Shown: positions 49,131 through 58,540 of the stretch, piece by piece
Layout of the letters: each line of letters opens with the position of its first letter
Numbering within the stretch: the stretch's first letter is position 1
From: an uncultured Eubacteriales bacterium
GTDB taxonomy: Bacteria; Bacillota; Clostridia; Peptostreptococcales; Anaerovoracaceae
Direction of reading: 5' to 3'
Assembly (NCBI GenBank): GCA_900542295.1
Contig: UQNJ01000014.1
Coordinates: 1 to 64,000, forward strand
DNA: 64,000 bases
Made by a program: the position numbers and the translations under genes
Notes under the pieces: model-generated
Told to the model about the DNA's origin: nothing
What the model saw: only the letters and a program-made list of their open reading frames with translations
The model's database searches: none

Positions 49131-50300
49131 ATGAAAAAGATAACAGCCTTTATAACAGCTTTTGTTCTGTTTATAGGAGTAGCTTTTTCAGCCCATATCG
49201 TTACAACTGAAAAACTCAATACAAATAATTACAGGTTCGGTACATGGATAAGTACGAAGAAGGATCTTTCATACAGAGCTATAAGCGCAAATATTGAGGA
49301 GGATACCTTTATGATGATGGGGTCATCTGAGTTTAATCACGGCAAGAAATCACCTTATCATCCTACTCAGATTTTCAGAGACCTCAATATAAATGTGATG
49401 TGCGTAGGAGCCGCTCAAAACCAGAGCCTTTCTCATGCCATAACATTGGCGGCTGTAGCTCCGGAGCTCAAGACAAAGAAAGTTGTACTTATAGTTTCAC
49501 CATCATGGTTTGCGTCAGAGGGTGTTGATGCGGCAGGATTTGCGGCGAGATTTTCTGAAAGCATGTATGAAGAGTTTTTGGCAAATGAGGATATACCAGA
49601 GGAAACAAAGGATGCAATAATAAAAAGGACAGACGATCTTCTGAAGAAAAGCCCTGAGATTTACAAAAGAGCCAATACAGCAGAGAAACTTATTGTTGAT
49701 GGCAATTGTTCGTTAGAGGAAAGGGTTAAGTACAGATTCGATAAATGGATAACCCAGGAAAAAGAAAATATAAATGTTGGCATGTTATGGAAAATGGCCG
49801 GCGGCAAAAACAATGACGAATATAAACCTCTCAAAAGGAAAGCAGAACCTGACTGGGACAAAATAGCCGAAGAAGCAGACGCATCTTTGCAGGGAAAGAT
49901 GAACAATCAGTTTAATATGGTTGACGATATTTTCAGAAAAAAGGTTGAGCCGACCATGAAAGAAAGAAAAAATGCAGATTTAAACAGAACTTACGGGAAT
50001 TCTCCTGAATATGATGATTTAAGACTGTTCCTGGATGTATGTAAGGCTTACGACATAGAAGCAATGCTCATGCTTCTTCCGGTAAACGGATGGTGGTATG
50101 ATTATACAGGATTTCCTAAGGAAAACAGAGAACAGGTTTCAAAGGGAGTAGAGAAAATTGCAGCGGAATATGATGTTGAAATTTGCAATTTCTTTGATCA
50201 GTGCTATACACCGGGATTTTTGGAAGATGTGGTTCATCCAGTAGGAAAAGGATGGGTAAGAATAAATGAAGAAGCTTACAAGTTTTTTGAAAAAAATTAA
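49131..50300 (+). CDS. dltD: DltD, teichoic acid D-alanine transfer protein
   Basis: A 389-aa protein with one N-terminal membrane segment (about 3-24) and an extracellular SGNH/GDSL-like hydrolase fold. The nucleophile Ser is in MMMGSSEFNHG (about 63-73), and the Asp/His pair in LEDVVHPVGKGWVR (about 363-376). It completes D-alanine transfer to lipoteichoic acid on the outer face. GTG 49122 is in frame, but AGGTG serves ATG 49131. The 3' end overlaps the small dltX-like gene by 35 bp. Confidence 0.92.
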   Translation: MKKITAFITAFVLFIGVAFSAHIVTTEKLNTNNYRFGTWISTKKDLSYRAISANIEEDTFMMMGSSEFNHGKKSPYHPTQIFRDLNINVMCVGAAQNQSLSHAITLAAVAPELKTKKVVLIVSPSWFASEGVDAAGFAARFSESMYEEFLANEDIPEETKDAIIKRTDDLLKKSPEIYKRANTAEKLIVDGNCSLEERVKYRFDKWITQEKENINVGMLWKMAGGKNNDEYKPLKRKAEPDWDKIAEEADASLQGKMNNQFNMVDDIFRKKVEPTMKERKNADLNRTYGNSPEYDDLRLFLDVCKAYDIEAMLMLLPVNGWWYDYTGFPKENREQVSKGVEKIAAEYDVEICNFFDQCYTPGFLEDVVHPVGKGWVRINEEAYKFFEKN

Positions 50301-50427
50301 AGGTTATGTCGATAAGGAATTCTTTATTTATACAGGAGCATTTTTTATAATGATGATGCTTCTTTACGGATATACGATTTTCGCTGTGGGAACTGATGCA
50401 CCTCAGTTCACATATGCTGAATTTTAA
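50266..50427 (+). CDS. dltX: DltX-like small membrane protein, 53 aa
   Basis: ATG 50266 to TAA 50427, in another frame from the end of dltD. The product has a basic cytoplasmic head (MKKLTSFLKKIKGYVDKEF), one membrane helix (about 20-41), and the C-terminal end APQFTYAEF. This matches the layout of Bacillus DltX, about 47 aa, whose C-terminal FIYNEF-type motif is needed for D-alanine transfer. In bacilli dltX lies before dltA; here it is the last gene. GGTAAG and AAAAGG lie just upstream. It is easily missed because it is short. Confidence 0.8.
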   Translation: MKKLTSFLKKIKGYVDKEFFIYTGAFFIMMMLLYGYTIFAVGTDAPQFTYAEF

Positions 50428-50452
50428 GGAATCCGGAAGAGACAGTAACGAC

Positions 50453-50484
50453 ACCCCGTGGTTATTAAAACCATGGGGTTTTAT
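50453..50484 (+). terminator. Terminator of the dlt operon
   Basis: ACCCCGTGGTT pairs with AACCATGGGGT (one G-T wobble; 50453-50463 with 50469-50479) followed by TTTTATA. Beyond it, up to 50650, I see nothing but a weak TATGA/TCATA repeat. Confidence 0.8.
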
Positions 50485-50658
50485 AATGGGATTCTGCATA
50501 ATACAGTGTAAGCGGCAGATTATACGCAGGTATCTTAATTTATTATATCGTTTTAAAAAATAGTTAAAGTTATGATTCTTTTTCAACATGCTTAGGATAT
50601 ATGCGGTTTTGGTGAAGTCATCAATTATGAGAAATCATAGCGAACGAACAGGAATAAT

Positions 50659-50687
50659 TTGACATTAGATGTAAAATGTTGTAAAAT
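50659..50687 (+). promoter_or_regulatory. Sigma-A promoter of the yraN-comM-dprA operon
   Basis: TTGACA (50659-50664), 17 bp, TAAAAT (50682-50687), 32 bp before the yraN ATG. Near-consensus. Confidence 0.75.
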
Positions 50688-50719
50688 ATAATTGAAGCGG
50701 AATCTGTCACGGAGGAGAA

Positions 50720-51055
50720 ATGGCAGACAAAAAGAATTTAGGAAATGCAGGAGAAAACCTTGCGGAAGAAGTATTGAAAGCGAAGGGATACTTCATAATA
50801 AAAAGAAATTATTCATGTCCTTACGGAGAGGTTGACATAATCGCAGTAAAAAATAAAGTCATATCTTTTGTCGAAGTAAAGACGAGGACATCGTCACATT
50901 ATGGAAGCCCGGCTGAAGCTGTTGATTTAAAGAAGCAAAGGCATATAAAAAATACAGCCAAGTATTTCTTATCACGATATAAAAGAGAATATGAGGCAGT
51001 GGAATTTCATATTATTGAGATTTTGGCAAACCATATTACAGGACTTGAGCTGTAG
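50720..51055 (+). CDS. YraN family (UPF0102) endonuclease-like protein
   Basis: A 111-aa member of the UPF0102 family with a Holliday-junction-resolvase-like restriction-endonuclease fold: NAGENLAEEVLKAKGY (about 6-21), YGEVDIIAV (about 34-42, metal-binding Asp) and VSFVEVKTRTS (about 46-57, E-x-K). Function is not settled; often next to comM/dprA as here. GGAGGAG precedes ATG 50720. Confidence 0.92.
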   Translation: MADKKNLGNAGENLAEEVLKAKGYFIIKRNYSCPYGEVDIIAVKNKVISFVEVKTRTSSHYGSPAEAVDLKKQRHIKNTAKYFLSRYKREYEAVEFHIIEILANHITGLEL

Positions 51056-51065
51056 GAGGGACAAT

Positions 51066-52580
51066 ATGGTAAAAAAGATAAAGTCTGTAGCTTTGGAAAA
51101 GACCGGCGGCACAGAAGTTGACATAGAGGCGGATGTCAGCTGCGGTCTGCCCTATTTCAATATAGTGGGTTTTGCGGATATATCGGCAAAGGAAGCTTCG
51201 GAACGAGTCAAAAGAGCTATATTAAACAGCGGCTTCGAGTATCCCAAGAGCAGAGTGACCGTAAATTTAACTCCCGCATATCTACATAAAAAAGGCAGTC
51301 ATTTTGACCTTGGTATAGCCATTGGGATTTTATGTGCGTCAGGTGTTATTTCAGACAAAACGGCAGGCAGAGTATTCATTGGAGAGCTTTCCTTTGACGG
51401 AGAGGTATTACCTGTTAAAAGACTGATACCTATGCTTACAGCTGTAATGTCAGATGACAATGTAAAAGAAATTATAGCTTCGGAAGCGAATTGCAAAGAA
51501 GCTTTTTTGATTACATCAAGTTCTGATAAGAAACTGATTTGTGTAAAAAGTTTGAAAGAGGCGGCAGAATATATTAACGGCAATGATAAAGCTCCTTACA
51601 GCAGTATATATGAAAATTATGAAGAACAAATTATTGATGATTTTGAAGATGTCAGGGGTCATGAAGAAGTCAAGGAGGCGATAATGACAGCTGTGGCAGG
51701 AGAACATAATATATTGATGATCGGTTCTCCGGGTACAGGGAAAACCATGATAGCTAAGCGGATACCGGGGATTTTGCCGCCTATGAGCCGGGAAGAGCAG
51801 ATAGAAACCACTGCCTTATATTCTTATGCCGACAGACTTACTGATAAAGAACCGGTTATGTTAAGAAGACCATTTAGGCATGTAAGTACGGGCGTGACCG
51901 TTAAAGCACTGATAGGCGGAGGCAGGATTCCCATGCCGGGAGAGGTTTCTTTAGCTGACAAGGGCGTTTTATTCATAGATGAAATGCTTGAGCTTCCGGC
52001 CAATATTCTTGAGGCTCTGAGAGAACCTTTAGAAGAACGAAAGGCAGTTATATCAAGGAGCAGCGGAAGTGTTGTCTTTCCTGCTGATTTTCTGCTGGTA
52101 GGGGCGGCAAATCCATGCAGGTGCGGCTATCTGGGAGACAAAATACATGAATGTACATGTTCTCAGTCAGAAATAATAAGATACAGGAATAAGCTTTCGG
52201 GAGCCTTGGCAGATAGAATCGATATATGCATTGAAATATTAAGAACAGATTATGAAAATCTTAAGGGGAAAAAAGGACTTACCTCATCAGATATGAAAGA
52301 TATAATTTCTGAGGTCAGGGATATACAGATGAAGAGAGGGTGCATAAATGGCCTTATGACTGACAGGCAAGTAAAGGAGTTCTGCATATTGAACGATGAG
52401 GGAGAAGCTTTTCTTAAAAGTGCATACAGAAGTATGGGTATAAGTCCGAGAAGATACTGCAAGATACTGAAGGTTGCAAGAACGATAGCTGATTTCAGAA
52501 AAAGAAATCTTATAGGAGTCAGCGAACTGGCGGCAGCAGCCCATTATACAAGATTTTTGAAAGGGGGCCGAATCATGTAG
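51066..52580 (+). CDS. ComM/YifB-family AAA+ helicase-like ATPase
   Basis: A 504-aa magnesium-chelatase-like AAA+ protein. N-terminal LonC-like domain (GLPYFNIVGFADISAKEASERVKRAI near 31-56), Walker A MIGSPGTGKTMIAKRIPG near 217-234, Walker B GVLFIDEMLEL near 299, and the Cys pair region NPCRCGYLGD near 350. In naturally competent Gram-negatives ComM aids recombination through branch migration; next to dprA here, a DNA-uptake role is likely. GGAGGGAC precedes ATG 51066; an earlier frame overlapping yraN is not supported. Confidence 0.92.
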   Translation: MVKKIKSVALEKTGGTEVDIEADVSCGLPYFNIVGFADISAKEASERVKRAILNSGFEYPKSRVTVNLTPAYLHKKGSHFDLGIAIGILCASGVISDKTAGRVFIGELSFDGEVLPVKRLIPMLTAVMSDDNVKEIIASEANCKEAFLITSSSDKKLICVKSLKEAAEYINGNDKAPYSSIYENYEEQIIDDFEDVRGHEEVKEAIMTAVAGEHNILMIGSPGTGKTMIAKRIPGILPPMSREEQIETTALYSYADRLTDKEPVMLRRPFRHVSTGVTVKALIGGGRIPMPGEVSLADKGVLFIDEMLELPANILEALREPLEERKAVISRSSGSVVFPADFLLVGAANPCRCGYLGDKIHECTCSQSEIIRYRNKLSGALADRIDICIEILRTDYENLKGKKGLTSSDMKDIISEVRDIQMKRGCINGLMTDRQVKEFCILNDEGEAFLKSAYRSMGISPRRYCKILKVARTIADFRKRNLIGVSELAAAAHYTRFLKGGRIM

Positions 52581-52582
52581 AT

Positions 52583-53452
52583 ATGAACAAAACATATAAT
52601 ATAGAGGTAATTAAAAAGACGGACAATATGTTTCCATGGTTTTTGAAAGAAATGGAAGACGCTCCTGAAGCACTTTTTTGCATAGGAGATATAAGCTTGC
52701 TTACCAATAGAGCGGCGGCAGTGGTAGGAGCAAGAAAGTGCAGTGAATATGGCAGGCAGACGGCTCTTAAGACAGGTGAAATGCTTGCTCAAAACGGCGT
52801 GGTGACTGTGAGCGGAATGGCGGTGGGGATTGACAGTGCAGCCCATGCAGGAGCTCTTAAGGCGGGAGGAAAGACTATAGCTGTTTTGGGATGCGGTCCG
52901 GATATATGTTATCCGAAAGTAAACAGAAGGCTTTATGAAAAAATATGTGAAAGGGGTCTTGTAGTTTCGGAATTTAAACCGGGAACAGAAGCAAGACCAT
53001 GGCATTTTCCAATGAGAAACAGAATAATTGCGGCACTTTCGGAGATTGTGACGGTTATAGAGGCTATGTCAGGAAGCGGCGCCCTTATAACAGCATTAAA
53101 GGCAGCAGAACAGGGAAAAGAGGTATTTGCACTTCCCGGAAATATAACCAGCCCTTTCAGCGAGGGAACCAACAGGCTTATATATGACGGAGCAGGAATT
53201 CTGACAAAAACGGAAGATATACTTTATGCTATGGACATAGAACCTGCAAGTATTTTGACAACAGAAAAAAATGTAGGAGCAGATGAGCTTGAAATTCTGG
53301 ATAACATAAGAAAATATGGTGACGTGTCTATTGAGTTTCTAAGCAGCATAATGGGGAAATCACCTTCTTATGTCAGCGGAATTGTTTCCGTAATGGAGCT
53401 AAAAGGAATATTATCTTACAGCATGGGGAAAATTTTTATTGCAAAATTTTGA
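52583..53452 (+). CDS. dprA: DNA-processing protein DprA
   Basis: A 289-aa protein binding single-stranded DNA and loading RecA. The Rossmann-like core shows VVGARKCSEYGRQTA (about 47-61), VSGMAVGIDSAAHAGAL (about 76-92), VLGCGPDICYP near 101 and SGSGALITALKAAEQG near 159-174. The C-terminal winged-helix-like DprA_WH segment spans about 230-289. It is shorter than DprA proteins with an N-terminal SAM domain (about 360 aa). It begins two bases after comM, with a poor ribosome site, suggesting coupling. Confidence 0.93.
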   Translation: MNKTYNIEVIKKTDNMFPWFLKEMEDAPEALFCIGDISLLTNRAAAVVGARKCSEYGRQTALKTGEMLAQNGVVTVSGMAVGIDSAAHAGALKAGGKTIAVLGCGPDICYPKVNRRLYEKICERGLVVSEFKPGTEARPWHFPMRNRIIAALSEIVTVIEAMSGSGALITALKAAEQGKEVFALPGNITSPFSEGTNRLIYDGAGILTKTEDILYAMDIEPASILTTEKNVGADELEILDNIRKYGDVSIEFLSSIMGKSPSYVSGIVSVMELKGILSYSMGKIFIAKF

Positions 53453-53534
53453 AAAAAGAACTATTATATTTGTTTATAGAATAAATAAGAAAATATTAAG
53501 ATATTTTGTGTAAAAACAAGGATCAGGAGGACAG

Positions 53535-55625
53535 ATGGCAACCAAATCAACTAAAACTTCCGCAAAAGGAAATAAAAAGAGGAAAAAAACCCTCGTGATA
53601 GTGGAGTCGCCTTCAAAAGCCAAGACTATAGGGAAATATCTCGGCAGCAGCTATAAAGTAGTCGCTTCGGTGGGGCATGTAAGAGATTTGCCTAAAAGCA
53701 AGCTTGGAATAAATATAGAAAATGATTTTGAGCCTGAGTATATAGCTATAAGAGGTAAGGGAGATCTTATAAAAGAACTCAGAAAAGAAGCCAAACAAGC
53801 AGGAAAAGTATACCTTGCAACCGACCCCGACCGTGAAGGAGAGGCAATATCGTGGCATCTTGCTTATTTGCTCGGGATAGATCCGACATCAGAATGCAGA
53901 ATTGTATTTAATGAGATTACTAAGGAAACAATTAAAAATGCAGTAAAGAATCCTCGACCTATAGATTTGAGACTTGTAGACGCTCAGCAGGCAAGAAGGG
54001 TTTTAGACAGGCTGGTGGGTTATCAGATAAGTCCGCTGTTATGGAGAAAAATAAGAAGAGGGTTAAGCGCAGGCAGAGTACAGTCTGCAGCGCTTAAGAT
54101 AATTTGTGACAGAGAAAATAAGATAAAAGAATTTATTCCACGGGAATATTGGAATATAACTACAACCTTTGAGAAAGGTTTTGATGCCAAGCTCATAGAA
54201 TATAAAGGAAAAAAACTGACGGTTGAAGATAAAAAGTCAGCAGATGAAATAGCAGATTATCTGAATAAAAACGAATATAAGGTTTCTGATATAATTAGAA
54301 AAGAACGGCACAGAAAGCCATTTGCCCCTTTTACTACAAGCAGTTTGCAGCAGGATGCTGCCAATAAACTGGGATTTACGACTAAGAAATCCATGATGGT
54401 AGCTCAACAGCTGTATGAGGGTGTGGAAATAAAAGGATACGGAACATTAGGTCTTGTAACATATATAAGGACAGATTCCGTAAGAGTATCACATGAGGCA
54501 AAAGAGGCTGCAAAAGAATATATAATCGAAAAGTTTGGTGAGCAATATACAGCAGACAATATTTTTACAAATAAGAAAAAGGATATACAGGATGCCCACG
54601 AAGCTATACGACCGAGCAATGTCAGGATGGACCCGGAGCAAATCAAGGAATCACTTACAAAGGATCAATATGAGCTGTATAAGCTCATATGGGCAAGATT
54701 TGTTGCAAGCCAGATGGCTGCGGCAGTATTCGACTCAATGCAGGTTAACATTGCAAACGGTGATTACGGATTGAGAGCGGGGGGCTCAAAAATTCTGTTT
54801 GACGGATATCAGAAAATATATGCGTCTAATATTGAAGAAGATAGAGACAAAATTTTGCCTGATTTAGAGACAGGAGAGATATTGAAGGCAGGAAGCATAA
54901 AGGAAGAACAGAAATTTACGGAGCCGCCGTCAAGATTTACAGAAGCGAGTCTTGTAAAAGATTTGGAAGAAAAAAATATAGGAAGACCGAGCACATATGC
55001 TCCGATAATAGCAACGCTCCTTGAAAGAAAATATATAACGAGACAGAAAAAGACATTGATGCCTACAGAACTTGGCTTTTTAGTTACGGGAATGATAGAA
55101 GAATATTTTAAAGAGATTGCAGATACCGGGTTTACAGCCGATATGGAAGATAAGCTTGACGAAGTGGAACTTGAAGCATTAAACTGGAAGAAAGTAGTCA
55201 GAGAATTTTATGCAACTCTTAAAGATGAGCTTGAGATTGCCGACAAAGCCATTGAAAAGGTTCAGATGGAGGATCGCATTACAGATGAAATTTGCGAGCT
55301 TTGCGGTAAGCCTATGGTGATAAAATCAGGCAGATTTGGAGAATTCATGGCATGCAGCGGATATCCGGAATGTAAGAACACCAAGGCGATAGTTGAGAAA
55401 ATAGGAGTTAAGTGTCCCGACTGCGGAAGCGATATAGTGGCAAAGAGAGGACGTTCAGGCAAGCTTTTTTATGGATGCAGCAATTATCCGGAATGTAAAA
55501 GAGCCTTCTGGTATAAGCCGACGGACAGAAAATGTCCGGAATGTGGCAGCCTTCTGCTTGAGCGGAATTCAAAAAATGCCAAATATGTTTGCTCAGATGA
55601 TAAATGCGGGTATAAAGAACAGTAG
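53535..55625 (+). CDS. topA: DNA topoisomerase I
   Basis: A 696-aa type IA topoisomerase. TOPRIM domain at about 20-135 (VIVESPSKAKTIGKYLG; DPDREGEAISWH); active Tyr in LVTYIRTDSVRVS near 314; GRPSTYAP near 485; and three C-terminal zinc ribbons (CELCGKPM...C, CPDCGSDI...C, CPECGSLL...C) from about 586 to 690. It removes negative supercoils behind polymerase. GGAGGAC precedes ATG 53535. trmFO and xerC, which follow topA in Bacillus, are absent; hslV comes next. Confidence 0.96.
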   Translation: MATKSTKTSAKGNKKRKKTLVIVESPSKAKTIGKYLGSSYKVVASVGHVRDLPKSKLGINIENDFEPEYIAIRGKGDLIKELRKEAKQAGKVYLATDPDREGEAISWHLAYLLGIDPTSECRIVFNEITKETIKNAVKNPRPIDLRLVDAQQARRVLDRLVGYQISPLLWRKIRRGLSAGRVQSAALKIICDRENKIKEFIPREYWNITTTFEKGFDAKLIEYKGKKLTVEDKKSADEIADYLNKNEYKVSDIIRKERHRKPFAPFTTSSLQQDAANKLGFTTKKSMMVAQQLYEGVEIKGYGTLGLVTYIRTDSVRVSHEAKEAAKEYIIEKFGEQYTADNIFTNKKKDIQDAHEAIRPSNVRMDPEQIKESLTKDQYELYKLIWARFVASQMAAAVFDSMQVNIANGDYGLRAGGSKILFDGYQKIYASNIEEDRDKILPDLETGEILKAGSIKEEQKFTEPPSRFTEASLVKDLEEKNIGRPSTYAPIIATLLERKYITRQKKTLMPTELGFLVTGMIEEYFKEIADTGFTADMEDKLDEVELEALNWKKVVREFYATLKDELEIADKAIEKVQMEDRITDEICELCGKPMVIKSGRFGEFMACSGYPECKNTKAIVEKIGVKCPDCGSDIVAKRGRSGKLFYGCSNYPECKRAFWYKPTDRKCPECGSLLLERNSKNAKYVCSDDKCGYKEQ

Positions 55626-55642
55626 ATTAGGAGGTACTAAAA

Positions 55643-56182
55643 ATGGTAGAATTTCATGCGACTACAATCTGTGCAGTTAGAAGAGGTCCCGATGATATAT
55701 GTATCGGCGGTGACGGTCAGGTTACTATGGGCGAGACAGCCATAATGAAAAACGGAGCAAAAAAGGTCAGAAAGATTTATAAAAATACGGTTATATCCGG
55801 ATTTGCCGGTTCTGTGGCAGACGCTTTTGCACTGACAGAAAAATTTGAAGCGAAGTTAGAAGAACATTCAGGTAATCTTAAGAGAGCGGCAGTTGATCTG
55901 GCACAGATGTGGCGTTCGGACAGAGGTATGAGAAACCTTGAGGCGCTTATGATTGTGGCAGATAAAGAGAGCATGCTTGTGATTTCCGGGACAGGAGAGG
56001 TTATCGAACCCGATCAGGATTTCGTAGCTATAGGCTCCGGAGGAAACTATGCTTATTCGGCAGCCAATGCTCTGTTTAACCATACAGATATGACGGCAGA
56101 AGAAATAGTAAGAGAATCACTGAAAATAGCATCATCAATATGTGTATATACCAACGACAATATTTCCGTTGAAAAGTTATAG
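55643..56182 (+). CDS. hslV: HslV (ClpQ) protease subunit
   Basis: A 179-aa proteasome-like protease, with the active N-terminal Thr region FHATTICAVRRGPDD (about 4-18). Also GGDGQVTMGETAIMK near 24-38, SGFAGSVADAFAL near 53, and AIGSGGNYAYSAANAL near 130-145. A short extension (MVEFHA) precedes the Thr and must be trimmed, or the Bacillus-type mechanism used. Forms dodecamers capped by HslU. TAGGAGGTAC precedes the ATG. Confidence 0.95.
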   Translation: MVEFHATTICAVRRGPDDICIGGDGQVTMGETAIMKNGAKKVRKIYKNTVISGFAGSVADAFALTEKFEAKLEEHSGNLKRAAVDLAQMWRSDRGMRNLEALMIVADKESMLVISGTGEVIEPDQDFVAIGSGGNYAYSAANALFNHTDMTAEEIVRESLKIASSICVYTNDNISVEKL

Positions 56183-56193
56183 GAGGGATAAGC

Positions 56194-57633
56194 ATGGCCA
56201 GTAAAGTTTACAGTATGACTCCGAAGGAAATAGTAGCGGAGCTTGACAAATATATAATAGGGCAGGATGAGGCAAAGAAGTCTGTAGCTATTGCTTTACG
56301 AAACAGATACAGAAGAAGTCTTCTTTCGGAAGAAATGCGTGAAGAAATAACACCTAAGAACATCCTGATGATGGGACCTACCGGATGCGGTAAAACAGAG
56401 ATTGCAAGAAGACTTGCCAAGCTTATGGATGCCCCGTTTGTAAAAGTAGAAGCGACCAAGTTTACGGAAGTAGGTTATGTGGGTCGTGATGTAGACTCAA
56501 TGATAAGAGACTTGGTTGAAGCATCCATGAGGATTACAAAACAGACAAAACTGGAAGAAAAGTACAATATAGCTGATAAAATAGTAGAAGAAAAAATTGT
56601 GGAGGCTATAATTCCGGGCAAAAAGAAAAAGCCGGCCTCTCAGGCAAAGAGTCCGTTTGACTTTATAATGAACAGCGGTGGATATCAGAGCCAGAAGCAG
56701 CAGTATTTAGAAGGTCAGGCTGCGAAAGATCAAGAGCCAAGCAAAGGGGACATGGATGTGGAGATGGCAAGAGAGCAAGTCAGAGAACAGCTGCGTCAAG
56801 GTTTGCTTGAAGAACAGTATATAGAAATAGAAGTAGTGGACATACCTAAAGGCAATCAGCTGGATATGAGCAATGAGGGGATGTCAATAGCTATAGGCAA
56901 TATTTTCGGCAATATGGCTCCGGAAAGAACAAAGAAGAAAAACTGCAAGGTAAAGGATGCTCGTAAAATTTTAAGAGAACAGGAAGCACAAAAGCTGATA
57001 GACATGGATGTCGTTACTGATGAAGCAATACAGAATGCCGAGCAGAACGGTATAGTTTTCATAGATGAAATAGATAAGATCGCATCCGGCTCAAGAATGA
57101 ACTCAAGTGCAGATGTTTCAAGAGAAGGTGTTCAGAGAGATATTTTGCCTATAGTTGAGGGAAGTGTAATCAACACCAAGTATGGCCCTGTTAAGACTGA
57201 CCATATACTGTTTATAGGAGCGGGAGCTTTCCACATTTCAAAGCCTACCGACCTGATACCGGAGCTTCAGGGAAGATTTCCGATAAGAGTTGAACTTGAA
57301 AGTCTTACAAAGGAGGACTTCGTCAATATCTTGACTGTTCCGGAAAATGCATTGATAAAGCAGCATAAAGCTTTGCTCGAAACAGAGGGAATAGAAGTGG
57401 AATTTACCGAAGGGGCTATAGACGAGATAGCTACCATGTCTTACCTGATGAATGAGCAGACAGAAAATATCGGAGCAAGAAGACTTCATACAGTCCTTGA
57501 AAAACTTCTTGAAGATATTTCTTTCAACATTCCTGAGATGGAAGAAGAAAAGATAGAGATTACCGACGAATATGTGAAAGAAAAGTTCCGGGAAACTATT
57601 CAAAAAGAGGATTTAGACAGATTTATACTGTAA
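56194..57633 (+). CDS. hslU: HslU (ClpY) ATPase subunit
   Basis: A 479-aa AAA+ unfoldase that feeds HslV. TPKEIVAELDKYIIGQDEAKK (about 6-26), Walker A MMGPTGCGKTEIARRL near 56-71, GYVGRDVDSMIRDL near 93-106, an I-domain from about 110 to 245 that is longer and lower in complexity than in E. coli (443 aa), Walker B GIVFIDEIDKIA near 287, and the C-terminal SENIGARRLHTVLEKLLEDI-type region near 427-446. The C terminus RFIL-like docks HslV. Confidence 0.95.
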   Translation: MASKVYSMTPKEIVAELDKYIIGQDEAKKSVAIALRNRYRRSLLSEEMREEITPKNILMMGPTGCGKTEIARRLAKLMDAPFVKVEATKFTEVGYVGRDVDSMIRDLVEASMRITKQTKLEEKYNIADKIVEEKIVEAIIPGKKKKPASQAKSPFDFIMNSGGYQSQKQQYLEGQAAKDQEPSKGDMDVEMAREQVREQLRQGLLEEQYIEIEVVDIPKGNQLDMSNEGMSIAIGNIFGNMAPERTKKKNCKVKDARKILREQEAQKLIDMDVVTDEAIQNAEQNGIVFIDEIDKIASGSRMNSSADVSREGVQRDILPIVEGSVINTKYGPVKTDHILFIGAGAFHISKPTDLIPELQGRFPIRVELESLTKEDFVNILTVPENALIKQHKALLETEGIEVEFTEGAIDEIATMSYLMNEQTENIGARRLHTVLEKLLEDISFNIPEMEEEKIEITDEYVKEKFRETIQKEDLDRFIL

Positions 57634-57652
57634 TTTTCTTGGGAGATTTGAG

Positions 57653-58432
57653 ATGTCTGATAAGATATTAAGCAGAATACGCCGCCTGAACTGGGTACTT
57701 ACCGAAAGTACTACAGGAAGTTTGTCATATGGGCAGCTAAGCAAAATACTGAGTGAAGTGATAAATGCAAATGTATATATTACCGATGCCCGCGGAAATG
57801 TTCTGGGGACAGGTTATATCAATGCAGAAGACACCTCTACGGAAGTAGATGATAAAGGAGAAGAAAAAATTCCCGAATATCACAATAATAATTTTATGAG
57901 GATTGACTCGACAAAAGCAAATATAACAGGACGGGAAGCTCTTTCTATAATGGGAGAGGGTTATGCTATGGCAGATAAGTATCATTGTATAGTACCAAGT
58001 TTTTGCGGAGGCGATCGTTTGGGAACTTTTATCGTTACAAGGTATAACAGACAATTTTCGGATGAAGACATTGCACTCTGTGAGTACGGAGCCGCAGTTG
58101 CCGGATTGGAAATCAGACGTAACATCAATCTTGAGAAAGAAAAAGAAAAAAGTCTTGTCACGGCTGTCAGCATTGCGGCAGAATCTCTTTCTTTCTCGGA
58201 AAGGGAGGCCGTCAGAAAAATCTTTATGGAATTTGACGGAAGTGAGGGAGCGATAGTTATCAGCAGAGTAGCCAAGAAATACAATATTACAAATTCTCTG
58301 GTGGTAAACGCTTTGAGGAAGCTTGAAAGTGCAGGCGTTTTAATTTCATGTTCCATGGGCATGAAGGGAACGAAAATACAGATTAAAAATAAATATTTAA
58401 GAAAATTTATTGCAAAAGATACGGCGCTTTAG
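57653..58432 (+). CDS. codY: GTP-sensing pleiotropic regulator CodY
   Basis: A 259-aa global repressor responding to branched-chain amino acids and GTP. N-terminal GAF domain (about 5-150) with ILSEVINANVYITDARGNVLG and the later YGAAVAGLEI; C-terminal winged helix with VISRVAKKYNITNSLVVNALRKLESAGVLIS (about 202-232, the recognition helix) and SMGMKGTKIQIKN. Follows hslU by 19 bp, the classical clpQY-codY order. It may control the importers and arginine genes in this window; no AATTTTCWGAAAATT box is clear. Confidence 0.95.
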   Translation: MSDKILSRIRRLNWVLTESTTGSLSYGQLSKILSEVINANVYITDARGNVLGTGYINAEDTSTEVDDKGEEKIPEYHNNNFMRIDSTKANITGREALSIMGEGYAMADKYHCIVPSFCGGDRLGTFIVTRYNRQFSDEDIALCEYGAAVAGLEIRRNINLEKEKEKSLVTAVSIAAESLSFSEREAVRKIFMEFDGSEGAIVISRVAKKYNITNSLVVNALRKLESAGVLISCSMGMKGTKIQIKNKYLRKFIAKDTAL

Positions 58433-58452
58433 ACAAAGGCGCTGTATTTTTA
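58419..58452 (+). terminator. Terminator overlapping the codY stop
   Basis: ATACGGCGC (58419-58427) pairs with GCGCTGTAT (58439-58447) with one G-T wobble, then TTTTT. The stem includes the last codY codons. Confidence 0.8.
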
Positions 58453-58540
58453 TATACAAAAACTTGGTATAGGTTCAATCGGGAAAACTTCCGTGACCCA
58501 TAAAAGAGTCTGACGCATAGTATATCAGGGAGGTGTTTTT

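Noticed and set aside
50991..51065. Earlier start for comM inside yraN
   Set aside because: Residues before Met 51066 do not look like the family, and GGAGGG serves 51066.
58490..58530. Sigma-E (sporulation) promoter before yunB
   Set aside because: ATA and CATAGTAT are present but their spacing (13 bp) does not fit my memory of the consensus.
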